43,984 nucleotides of DNA from Paracoccus aerius (GTDB taxonomy: Bacteria > Pseudomonadota > Alphaproteobacteria > Rhodobacterales > Rhodobacteraceae), in the NCBI RefSeq assembly GCF_014656455.1, contig NZ_BNCL01000021.1:1-43984 (forward strand). Direction: 5' to 3'. Within the stretch, counting starts at the first letter, position 1; each line of letters opens with the position of its first letter. Below are positions 25,603-32,052 of the stretch, one piece after another. The notes below the pieces were generated by a model. It did no database searches and was not told where the DNA came from. It saw only the letters and a list, made by a program, of their open reading frames with translations. A program made the position numbers and the translations under genes.

Positions 25603-25644
25603 AGTGTACGTCAGGTCATCTTGCTGTCAACTAAATTGTAGACA
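25603..25644 (-). promoter_or_regulatory. Promoter with overlapping operator for the dpp/amidohydrolase operon
   Basis: On the minus strand, TTGACA (25630 to 25625, a perfect -35) is followed after 16 bases by TACACT (25608 to 25603, a fair -10). The -35 lies inside an inverted repeat TGTCAAC - taaatt - GTAGACA (25625-25644). The same 7-6-7 palindrome occurs beside the GntR gene at 27128-27147. The overlap predicts repression by steric exclusion of RNA polymerase. Confidence 0.6.
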
Positions 25645-25656
25645 ATAAAGGCAACA

Positions 25657-26466
25657 TTAGGATTTTGCTTCTTCTGTTTGCGGCTCTGCAAAAAATGTGT
25701 TGGGATTGCCCAGAGGGTTGGCAGTGGCCAAATCGGATAGAGCCTGCGGTATCTTCGCAGTTGATTCCGCCTTGATGCGCGGGAAGGCGTAGGAGTTGAC
25801 TTTAGCGGTTTTCAGCCCCGCGCCGACTAGGGCCTCTGCCAGCTTGACAGCGACGATGACGCCATCGATTACTGTTACGCCAGTTTCCTCGGACAGGCGA
25901 TCTGCAAGGTCCGACATGCCTGCGCAGCCAAGGACGACTGCCTCGGCCCCATCCTCATCGCGAGCTTTGGCAATCTCGGCCAGAAGCATGGCATAGGCAT
26001 GACTGCGGTCGGATTCGAGCGACAGAACTGGCAGATTAACAGCGCGGACCCGGCGGCAGTGGCGATTGGCACCATAGCGGTCCACCAGATCCTCAATGGC
26101 GGGGATCGAGCGTGGCAGGGTGGTGATGATTGAAAATCGCTTGGCCAGAGTCATGGCGGCCTGCACCCCAGCCTGGCAGATCCCGATCACCGGCCCCGCC
26201 GCAACTTCACGTGCGGCGTCCAGACCGGGATCGTCGAAGCAGGCGATGACCGTGGCTTGGGCGCCGTCGGCCTCGGCGGTACCGATCTGGGCCAGCATCG
26301 ACGGGACAGCCCTTGCCTCATCCGCAAAACCTTCGATGCTCAGGGGCGCATCAATGCCGGTTCTGAGTATGATTTCAGTGGATTGCAGAGCAACCCGGCG
26401 GGCTGACCGGGCCGCCTGTTCCGTCATTGAGGCTGTCTGGTTCGGATTGATAATCAAAAGGCGCAT
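25657..26466 (-). CDS. Asp/Glu/hydantoin racemase family protein
   Basis: 269 residues. The start MRLLIINPNQTASMTEQ is typical of hydantoin and allantoin racemases, and the two catalytic cysteines of the family appear in VIACFDDPGL and VVLGCAGMSDL. It would interconvert enantiomers of a 5-substituted hydantoin or a related cyclic or amino-acid compound so that a stereospecific hydrolase can use both. It begins seven bases after the flavin reductase gene, so the two are co-transcribed. The C-terminal about 30 residues extend past the usual family end. Specificity is not determinable from sequence. Confidence 0.87.
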   Translation of the reverse strand: MRLLIINPNQTASMTEQAARSARRVALQSTEIILRTGIDAPLSIEGFADEARAVPSMLAQIGTAEADGAQATVIACFDDPGLDAAREVAAGPVIGICQAGVQAAMTLAKRFSIITTLPRSIPAIEDLVDRYGANRHCRRVRAVNLPVLSLESDRSHAYAMLLAEIAKARDEDGAEAVVLGCAGMSDLADRLSEETGVTVIDGVIVAVKLAEALVGAGLKTAKVNSYAFPRIKAESTAKIPQALSDLATANPLGNPNTFFAEPQTEEAKS

Positions 26467-26473
26467 CGGGTTC

Positions 26474-27094
26474 TCACTCAGGCACTAGATCATCGAGGCG
26501 TGGAGCCTTCAGTTCGAACTGTTGGTCGGCGACGATGTAGTTGTCGGCATGCAAGCGGGCGATTGGGTGATAGGCTGACGGATTAACGTAGCGACCCTGT
26601 CCATCCAGGCAGTCGGTGCGGACATGCATGTGCAGGACCTCGCCCAGCACGATCACGCGACGCGGATATTCGATCAGACGGTCTACGCGGCATTCCATTG
26701 CGCAGGGGCTGGCAGGGAGCCAACAACTTTCGACTTGCCTGCCGGGGGCTGTTCTTTCACTGGCCAAGTCCAGTTCGTCAACGTCAGTCCCGACCCCTAG
26801 CCCGCAGATTAGCATCGTCCGCGACAAGGCCATGTCAACCATATTAACTGTAAACTGTCCGCTGCGGCGGATGTTGGAGACCGTGTCCTTTTCCCACCCG
26901 TCGGCTCGTGGTTGGATGCCAAGAGCCAAGATCGCAGGATCGTGCGAGAAAACGTTGAAGAAACTCATCGGTGCGCCGTTGTTCGCACCAGATGGGCTGC
27001 GCGTTGTCACGAGCGCGATCGGCCGAGGACCCACAAAATTGGTAAGGAGGCGATAACAGTCCTGTTGAGGAAGTTTGGTGAGGTCAAATTCCAT
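26474..27094 (-). CDS. Flavin reductase-like FMN-binding split-barrel protein
   Basis: 206 residues with the flavin-reductase-like split barrel: RPIALVTTRSPSGANNGAPMSFFNVFSHDPAILALGI at the N terminus (read in segments), GQFTVNMVD, and a C-terminal dimer arm with YHPIARLHADNYI. Such proteins reduce FMN for partner monooxygenases or act as flavin-dependent enzymes. No monooxygenase gene is present nearby, so a stand-alone role is possible. The ATG at 27094 follows GAGAGG. It is divergent from the GntR gene at 27224 across a palindromic operator and precedes the racemase. Confidence 0.88.
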   Translation of the reverse strand: MEFDLTKLPQQDCYRLLTNFVGPRPIALVTTRSPSGANNGAPMSFFNVFSHDPAILALGIQPRADGWEKDTVSNIRRSGQFTVNMVDMALSRTMLICGLGVGTDVDELDLASERTAPGRQVESCWLPASPCAMECRVDRLIEYPRRVIVLGEVLHMHVRTDCLDGQGRYVNPSAYHPIARLHADNYIVADQQFELKAPRLDDLVPE

Positions 27095-27127
27095 TGCGAT
27101 CCTCTCTTTCGGTCATCCTTAGCTTAT

Positions 27128-27147
27128 TGTCGACATTGTAGTCAACA
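27128..27147. promoter_or_regulatory. Operator between the flavin reductase and GntR genes
   Basis: TGTCGAC - attgta - GTCAACA (27128-27147) is a near-perfect inverted repeat, extended one or two bases each side (ATTG/CAAT). It has the same half-site and six-base spacer as the palindrome at 25625-25644 upstream of the dpp operon. It is placed to control both divergent genes. Confidence 0.6.
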
Positions 27148-27223
27148 ATCATGGTGGCCTTTCAGGCTGGACGATGGTGACACGGCGACTATATGTATGA
27201 ATGGCAAGCAAAGGGGCGCCAGG

Positions 27224-27892
27224 ATGGATATTCTGACTGTGGAACAGATTGCCGAGCGCATCTGGTTGTCCATTGCTGACCGTCGCCTGCGTCCCGGAAC
27301 ACGGCTGAAGGAAACGGAACTGGCCGAAATCTTCGGCATTAGCCGAGCTCGCGTCAGGCAGGTTCTTGCGCTTCTGGAACGCGAGGGTCTGGTCGTTATT
27401 GAAAGCCATAAGGGCGCGGTCGTAGCCAAACCTAGCGTGACCGATGCCGAAGATATCTTTCATATCCGCGCGACGGTTGAACAGCGTGTGCTGGAACGCC
27501 TAATGATGCAATTGGATAGCGCTAAACTGGTCGAGATGTTCGAGCACGTCGCCAAAGAGCGAATTGCCAACAACAACAACAATCAGCGCGACATCATCAA
27601 GCTGTCCGGCGGCTTCCACGTCCTGCTGGCCGAGATGGCCGAAGCCGAGTTCCTTACTGGAATGATGCGTGACTTGGTCAGCCGGACCTCTCTGATCATG
27701 GCGGCCTTCCGGGATTCCAACATGCACAATTGCGGCCCCGACGAACACGAACATATCCTAATTCATTTGAAGAACGGCAACCTAGAGGCTGCCAAGCAGG
27801 CGATGGTTGATCACCTTGAGCATGTAGAAAGCGCGCTCAACTTGCTTCAAGACCGCGACTCCCCGAAGAACCTGCGTGATGCTCTAATCTAG
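27224..27892 (+). CDS. GntR-family transcriptional regulator, FCD subfamily
   Basis: 222 residues. The winged helix has AERIWLSIADRRLRPGTRLKETELAEIFGISRARVRQVLALL (in segments, about residues 8-50), and the FCD domain has GGFHVLLAEMAEAEF and the EHEHILIHLKNG histidine segment. ATG 27224 is preceded by AAGGGG; an in-frame ATG at 27197 lacks a ribosome-binding site. It is divergent from the flavin-reductase/racemase operon and is the best candidate to bind the two matching palindromes. From 27893 to 28168 I see no gene. Confidence 0.9.
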   Translation: MDILTVEQIAERIWLSIADRRLRPGTRLKETELAEIFGISRARVRQVLALLEREGLVVIESHKGAVVAKPSVTDAEDIFHIRATVEQRVLERLMMQLDSAKLVEMFEHVAKERIANNNNNQRDIIKLSGGFHVLLAEMAEAEFLTGMMRDLVSRTSLIMAAFRDSNMHNCGPDEHEHILIHLKNGNLEAAKQAMVDHLEHVESALNLLQDRDSPKNLRDALI

Positions 27893-28168
27893 TCACCTGG
27901 AACTGTAATTCGTGTCGTTGGCTCATTGACAGAACTGCTGGAAGGGAAGCAACTCTGCCTAATGAAGCCTTGCGGATCATGTTCACCAACTGAATGCCCC
28001 GCAATGGTCGAACTGGCTGAGGTGGACCTCTTGAAGCCCGGCATCGGTCTCACCCGACGCTTGATGAATAGATGAGCCTATATGCCGCTCACGTAATCTA
28101 GCACTCCATAACACCTGTGTCAGGGGCGGAGCGATAGCGAAAGCATTGATCGGGGCGTCGTCACGTCA

Positions 28169-28197
28169 TTGACAGCGACCATGCCAGTTGCCATGGT
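28169..28197 (+). promoter_or_regulatory. Predicted promoter of the thiamine-precursor transport operon
   Basis: TTGACA (28169-28174) is a perfect -35, followed after 17 bases by CATGGT (28192-28197), a weak -10. Transcription would begin at about 28204, just before the riboswitch. The spacing and the immediate downstream riboswitch support the call more than the -10 does. Confidence 0.45.
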
Positions 28198-28210
28198 CCG
28201 GCCAACATCA

Positions 28211-28297
28211 ACGGGGGTGCTCCATCCAAGGGGCTGAGATGCGCGAGCTCGCGCGAACCCTTTCAGCTGATCCGGGTAATGCCGGCGGAGCGAGGCA
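28211..28297 (+). promoter_or_regulatory. TPP riboswitch (THI element)
   Basis: Conserved aptamer cores are present in order: GGGGGTGC, GGCTGAGAT (28232-28240), a GC-rich P3 hairpin (GCGCGAGCTCGCGC, 28241-28254), ACCCTTT, then CTGATCCGGGTAATGCCGG with the P4/P5 stem, and GCGGAGCGAGG. A closing stem can form between GCTCC (28219-28223) and GGAGC (28287-28291). The GGAG/GAGG ribosome-binding site for the first gene (ATG 28301) overlaps or abuts this stem, so TPP binding should block translation start directly. The downstream genes are for thiamine-precursor uptake, as expected. Confidence 0.93.
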
Positions 28298-28300
28298 AGC

Positions 28301-28912
28301 ATGTTCATTGGCGCCCAAGTGTCGCTTTATCCCATGACGTCCGATTTCGTGGACGTCATAATGTCCAGCCTTAGGGCGCTCGATCCCTATCGCGACACGT
28401 TGCGGATCGAGACGGATGACATCTCGACCCTGATGGTGGGGGCGCCGGAACCGCTGTTCGACGCCGTGCGCGACCTGTTCGCCTGCGCGGCACGCCAGCC
28501 GGATCATGTGACGATGCATGTCACCTTGTCCCGCGGCTGTCCCGGAGAGCCGGATGATCCGATCTGTCGTTGCGAGACGCTGACGCGCGCGCAAGGCTTG
28601 TCCCTGTCAGAACGTCAGGCCAAGGCAGAGGAGGCTGTTCGGACCGCGTCGGCCCTGGGCGTTGTCGTCGATGTGCAGTTTTCACTTTATGTGCTGGGCC
28701 AGGACCGTCACATGGACGAGATTTATGGCTGCATCGACTTCCTCAAGAACTCTGGCACTTTCCTGCGCTCCAAGAACTTCTGTACCCGGCTGCGTGGCGA
28801 TGCAGGAGCGGTATTCGAGACGCTGCGCCAGGCCTTCCTGCGCTTTGGACCGGCCGAGGGACACGTGACGATCGACATGACGGCCTCGGCGAACAGCCCA
28901 AGTACGCGCTGA
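28301..28912 (+). CDS. YkoF-family HMP/thiamine-binding protein
   Basis: 203 residues with two copies of the YkoF ferredoxin-like half: MFIGAQVSLYPMTSDFVDVI at the start, and VVVDVQFSLYVLGQDRHMDEIYGCIDFLKN in the second half (read in segments). B. subtilis YkoF binds thiamine and hydroxymethylpyrimidine and is part of a TPP-regulated transport operon. There is no signal peptide, so it should be cytoplasmic and may trap the imported ligand. It is the first gene after the TPP riboswitch and is followed 18 bases later by the ABC permease gene. Confidence 0.85.
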   Translation: MFIGAQVSLYPMTSDFVDVIMSSLRALDPYRDTLRIETDDISTLMVGAPEPLFDAVRDLFACAARQPDHVTMHVTLSRGCPGEPDDPICRCETLTRAQGLSLSERQAKAEEAVRTASALGVVVDVQFSLYVLGQDRHMDEIYGCIDFLKNSGTFLRSKNFCTRLRGDAGAVFETLRQAFLRFGPAEGHVTIDMTASANSPSTR

Positions 28913-28930
28913 TCCCCCGGAGGCACGGTC

Positions 28931-29683
28931 ATGCTGCCGAGTATTCTGCCGCCTCTGCTTCTGGCCGCCTGTCTTCTGGCGGGCTGGGAGATCTATTGCC
29001 GACTCGCAGATGTAGCGCCGCTGATCCTTCCGGCGCCCTCTGGTGTGCTGCAGGCCTTGGTCTTGAACCGGGCCGACATCGGCGCCCATGCGCTCTCCAC
29101 GATAGCGGTGGCGGCCTTGGGCTTCTCGCTTTCGGTCGGCTTCGCCTTTCTCGTCTCTATCATGTTGCATTTCCTGCCTTGGGCCAAAAAGGGTCTGATG
29201 CCATTGTTCGTGGCAAGCCAGACAATTCCCCTAATCGCCCTGGCGCCGCTGATGATCCTCTGGTTCGGCTTTGGCCTTCTGCCAAAGGTACTGCTGGTGA
29301 TCCTGGTCACCTTCTTTCCCATGCTGCTGAGCCTGCTGTCCGGTTACCGGCAGACGCCCGCCGCCTTTGCGGATCTTCTTGCGTCGATGGGCGCGGGACG
29401 GCTTTCCATTTTCCGCCGCGCCGTGCTGCCCTCGGCTCGGCCCAGCTTCTTCGCTGGGCTGCGGATCTCGGCCACCTATGCGATCGTGGCCACGATCTTT
29501 GCCGAATACGCCGGGGCGCGGCGCGGTTTGGGCATCTACATTCTTGCAGCCAAGAACAACTTTCACGCCGATCTTGTGCTGGCGGCGGTAGTGGTGTCTG
29601 CGGCGCTGACGCTGGCCCTGTTGGGCGCCATCCGGCTTCTGGACCGCCTAACGGCCCCCGGCTCTAAGGCGCGCCATGCTTGA
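28931..29683 (+). CDS. thiX: ABC transporter permease for a thiamine pyrimidine precursor (ThiX type)
   Basis: 250-residue inner-membrane permease of the BPD_transp_1/SsuC-like class. It has an N-terminal helix, about six hydrophobic segments and the EAA loop in FADLLASMGAGRLSIFRRAVLPSARP. The ATG at 28931 follows CCGGAGG. Its 3' end overlaps the ATPase gene by eight bases. With ThiZ and ThiY it forms the TPP-controlled importer thought to carry formylaminopyrimidine or related HMP precursors. Confidence 0.85.
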   Translation: MLPSILPPLLLAACLLAGWEIYCRLADVAPLILPAPSGVLQALVLNRADIGAHALSTIAVAALGFSLSVGFAFLVSIMLHFLPWAKKGLMPLFVASQTIPLIALAPLMILWFGFGLLPKVLLVILVTFFPMLLSLLSGYRQTPAAFADLLASMGAGRLSIFRRAVLPSARPSFFAGLRISATYAIVATIFAEYAGARRGLGIYILAAKNNFHADLVLAAVVVSAALTLALLGAIRLLDRLTAPGSKARHA

Positions 29684-30419
29684 CTTGCGCGGCCTGTCCA
29701 TCGGTGGCGCAGATGGGGCAATGGTAGTTCGTGATCTGTCGCTTTCTTTGCCGGCGTCCGGGATCACTGCCCTGATCGGCCCTTCCGGCTGCGGTAAAAG
29801 CTCGGTCCTGAAATGGTTGGCGGGCATCCTGCCCAAGGACCTGGATGCCGAAGGGCAATTGATGCTGGATGGGCAAGCCTCTGCACGCCCTAGTCCCGCG
29901 ATAAGCTACCAGCCGCAAGGCGACGGGCTATTCCCGTGGCTGACGGTGGCTCAGAATGCCGCCTTGGGCCTTCAGGTCAGGGGTCTGTCTCGTGCCGAAG
30001 CCCTGAGCCGCGTTGCACCACTGTTTCGCAGCTTTGGCCTGAAGGGGACTGAAAGCCAGTTTCCCGATCAGCTTTCCGGCGGGATGCGCCAGCGTGCCGC
30101 CTTTCTGCGCACCGTCGTGCAGGACAGCCGCTATATCCTGCTGGACGAACCATTCTCGGCCCTGGATGCCGTAACGCGTCTGCGCATGCAGGACTGGCTG
30201 GTTGCCCGGCTTGCCGACCGACCGCGCGGCGTCCTGCTGGTCACCCATGACCTTCACGAGGCAACCAGGCTTGCGGACCGTATCCTGGTCATGACGGGCT
30301 CGCCTGGCCGGATCGTGGCTGAAATCCCGGTGCCAGGTCCCCCCACACAGCGCAGCGAGGCCGCCCTTGCGCCGCTGCGCGACGACTTGAAGTCCCTGCT
30401 GCTGGAGAATGCCCCATGA
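29676..30419 (+). CDS. thiZ: ABC transporter ATPase (ThiZ type)
   Basis: 247 residues with Walker A GPSGCGKSS, Q-loop YQPQGDGLFPWLTV, signature LSGGMRQRAAFLRTV, Walker B YILLDEPFSALDA and switch His in LVTHDLHEATRLAD. It is the single nucleotide-binding subunit, acting as a homodimer, of the thiXYZ importer. Overlaps both neighbours by a few bases, so the three transporter genes are tightly coupled. Confidence 0.88.
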   Translation: MLDLRGLSIGGADGAMVVRDLSLSLPASGITALIGPSGCGKSSVLKWLAGILPKDLDAEGQLMLDGQASARPSPAISYQPQGDGLFPWLTVAQNAALGLQVRGLSRAEALSRVAPLFRSFGLKGTESQFPDQLSGGMRQRAAFLRTVVQDSRYILLDEPFSALDAVTRLRMQDWLVARLADRPRGVLLVTHDLHEATRLADRILVMTGSPGRIVAEIPVPGPPTQRSEAALAPLRDDLKSLLLENAP

Positions 30420-31405
30420 CGATCCGCCCGCTTGCGTTTGGCCTTTGCCTTGCCATCCCGATGCCCGCTTGGGCCGACACCAGCGTCAGCGTCGCGCTCG
30501 ACTGGATGCTGAACACCAATCATGTCGGCCTGGTCGTCGCCCGTGACCGTGGGCTTTATGCCGCCGAGGGGCTGGAGGTCGAACTGCTTCCCTATTCCGA
30601 CACCAATTCCGCCGCGCTGCTGGCGGGGGGTGCCGCGGATTTCGCCTATATGACCTCGCTGGGCTTCATGTCGGCGCGGGCCGGTGGGGCCGAACTGGTG
30701 GCACTGTGGGCCACGATGCAGCACGATCCGGGGCGGCTGGTCTATAACAGCGACAATGCGGACATCACCCGGCCCGCAGATCTGTCGGGCAAGACCTATG
30801 CCGGCTTCGGCAGCGCGTGGGAGGAGGCGCTGATCGGCACGATGATCCGCAATGACGGTGGCGAGCCGGCGTGGGATACTGTGACACTGGGCACGGGCGC
30901 CTATGAGGCGCTGGCCTCGGGGGCAGTGGACTTCACGCTGGAGGTCTCGACCTGGGAGGGCGTGAACAGTACGCTTCAGGGCCGAAAGCAGTCCTCATTA
31001 ACCTATGCCGACTACGGCATTCCGGACCAGCAGACAGGCTATATCGGTACGCGCGCGGACACCCTGGTCCAAGACCCGGATCTGGTGGGGCGCTTCATGC
31101 GCGCGACACTGGCGGGCTATGAATGGGCCGCCGACCATCCGGATGAAGCTGCGCAGATCCTGATCGCTGCCGGAGACTTTCCGAACCCCGAACTTGTCCA
31201 CGGCTCGATGAAGGCGATCACCGAGGGCGGTTATCTTCGCGATGGCGACACGCCCGTTGGCAGCATTGATCCGGAGCGATTTTCGGCAATGGCACGTTTC
31301 CTGTTTGACAGTGGCGTTCTCAAAGACGCGAGTGGCAAAGCTTTGGAATGGCCTCGAGATGTCTCGACCTGGTTCAAGCAGCGCTGGAGAGAACAAGAGT
31401 CTTAA
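30416..31405 (+). CDS. thiY: Periplasmic pyrimidine-precursor-binding protein (ThiY, NMT1/THI5-like)
   Basis: 329 residues. A short signal peptide (LAFGLCLAIPMPAWA, cleavage about residue 20) is followed by SVALDWMLNTNHVGLVVARDRGLY, which is the hallmark start of NMT1/THI5-like binding proteins. It then shows GAADFAYMTSLGFMSARA and DLSGKTYAGFGSAWEEALI. The operon under a TPP riboswitch supports a formylaminopyrimidine/HMP role over nitrate, sulfonate or taurine binding proteins of the same fold. Confidence 0.88.
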   Translation: MTIRPLAFGLCLAIPMPAWADTSVSVALDWMLNTNHVGLVVARDRGLYAAEGLEVELLPYSDTNSAALLAGGAADFAYMTSLGFMSARAGGAELVALWATMQHDPGRLVYNSDNADITRPADLSGKTYAGFGSAWEEALIGTMIRNDGGEPAWDTVTLGTGAYEALASGAVDFTLEVSTWEGVNSTLQGRKQSSLTYADYGIPDQQTGYIGTRADTLVQDPDLVGRFMRATLAGYEWAADHPDEAAQILIAAGDFPNPELVHGSMKAITEGGYLRDGDTPVGSIDPERFSAMARFLFDSGVLKDASGKALEWPRDVSTWFKQRWREQES

Positions 31406-31419
31406 TAGCCTGAATGATT

Positions 31420-31471
31420 GTCTATCGCGCCAGCAGCTAATCATGGAGCAGAAGACTCATTTGCGATAGAC
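31420..31471. repeat. Long-loop inverted repeat in the gap after thiY
   Basis: GTCTATCGC (31420-31428) recurs as its exact reverse complement GCGATAGAC at 31463-31471 with a 34-base interval. It lies just after the thiY stop and could form a weak transcript end. The remainder of the gap from 31472 to 31709 holds no gene I can support. Confidence 0.3.
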
Positions 31472-31709
31472 GGCTTGATGACGTGAACAACCCCGGACGG
31501 CATCCGTATGCCAGGGGAACTGCAGCCGACCCATTGACACCGCCCACCCCAGCGATCTCTGCGAACGTGTCACGTGCAAAATCCAGTGTGAGGTGGCCTG
31601 ATGCCATTGTAGCTTCTTGCATCAAAGTTAGCAAAGAAGGCCTCCACGAATGCGGGTCTATTCACTATCGGACATCGCTGCTGCAACTGCGATTATCCAT
31701 AAGAATAGA

Positions 31710-31735
31710 ACTTCAGGGCTAATCGGCCCTGAAGT
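31710..31735 (-). terminator. Terminator of the isocitrate lyase operon
   Basis: ACTTCAGGGC (31710-31719) and GCCCTGAAGT (31726-31735) form a perfect 10-bp stem with a 6-base loop, 24 bases after the small gene on the minus strand. On that strand it is followed by TCTATTCTTA. The convergent thiY transcript could also use it. Confidence 0.7.
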
Positions 31736-31758
31736 GAGCTTGTTTCCGAAGAGGCTCC

Positions 31759-31998
31759 TCAAGCTGCGTCCTTTATGGCGCGGTCACTCTCCCGAACCGT
31801 TGGCACGATCTGGTCTCCCCAGGATCCGTTGCCGCCGTGGTGGCGCGAGACGCGCACCAGCTCGACCGAGACGCCCTCGTTGACGGCGCGTTGGATTGCC
31901 TCGTTCAGGCGGTGGACAGCATCGGCCACGCGATGGATAACGCGGTCGCGGGGATCAAGGTCGGCACGCTCGACCCGTTCGAAATCCGGCTTGTTCAT
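31759..31998 (-). CDS. Small conserved-type protein encoded downstream of isocitrate lyase
   Basis: 79 residues, no recognised domain. The ATG at 31998 is preceded by GGAGGAAACC, a near-ideal ribosome-binding site, and the gene starts 55 bases after aceA in the same direction, before a shared terminator. The sequence is helical and charged (DLDPRDRVIHRVADAVHRLNEAIQRAVNEG), with a C-terminal VSRHHGGNGSWG segment rich in His and Gly. Its tight linkage to aceA suggests a role in the glyoxylate cycle, perhaps as a modulator of the enzyme. This is inference from position only. Confidence 0.7.
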   Translation of the reverse strand: MNKPDFERVERADLDPRDRVIHRVADAVHRLNEAIQRAVNEGVSVELVRVSRHHGGNGSWGDQIVPTVRESDRAIKDAA

Positions 31999-32052
31999 GG
32001 TTTCCTCCGGAGGTTTGGGGCCCTGGCCCGACGCGGGACAGGCTGCTGGCTT

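Noticed and set aside
27963..28076. 37-residue frame with a Cys-rich start (CGSCSPTEC)
   Set aside because: No ribosome-binding site, very short and no conservation evidence; it may be chance or a gene remnant.
31437..31634. 65-residue minus-strand frame between thiY and the small gene
   Set aside because: No ribosome-binding site and no family I recognise; it overlaps an inverted repeat just after thiY.
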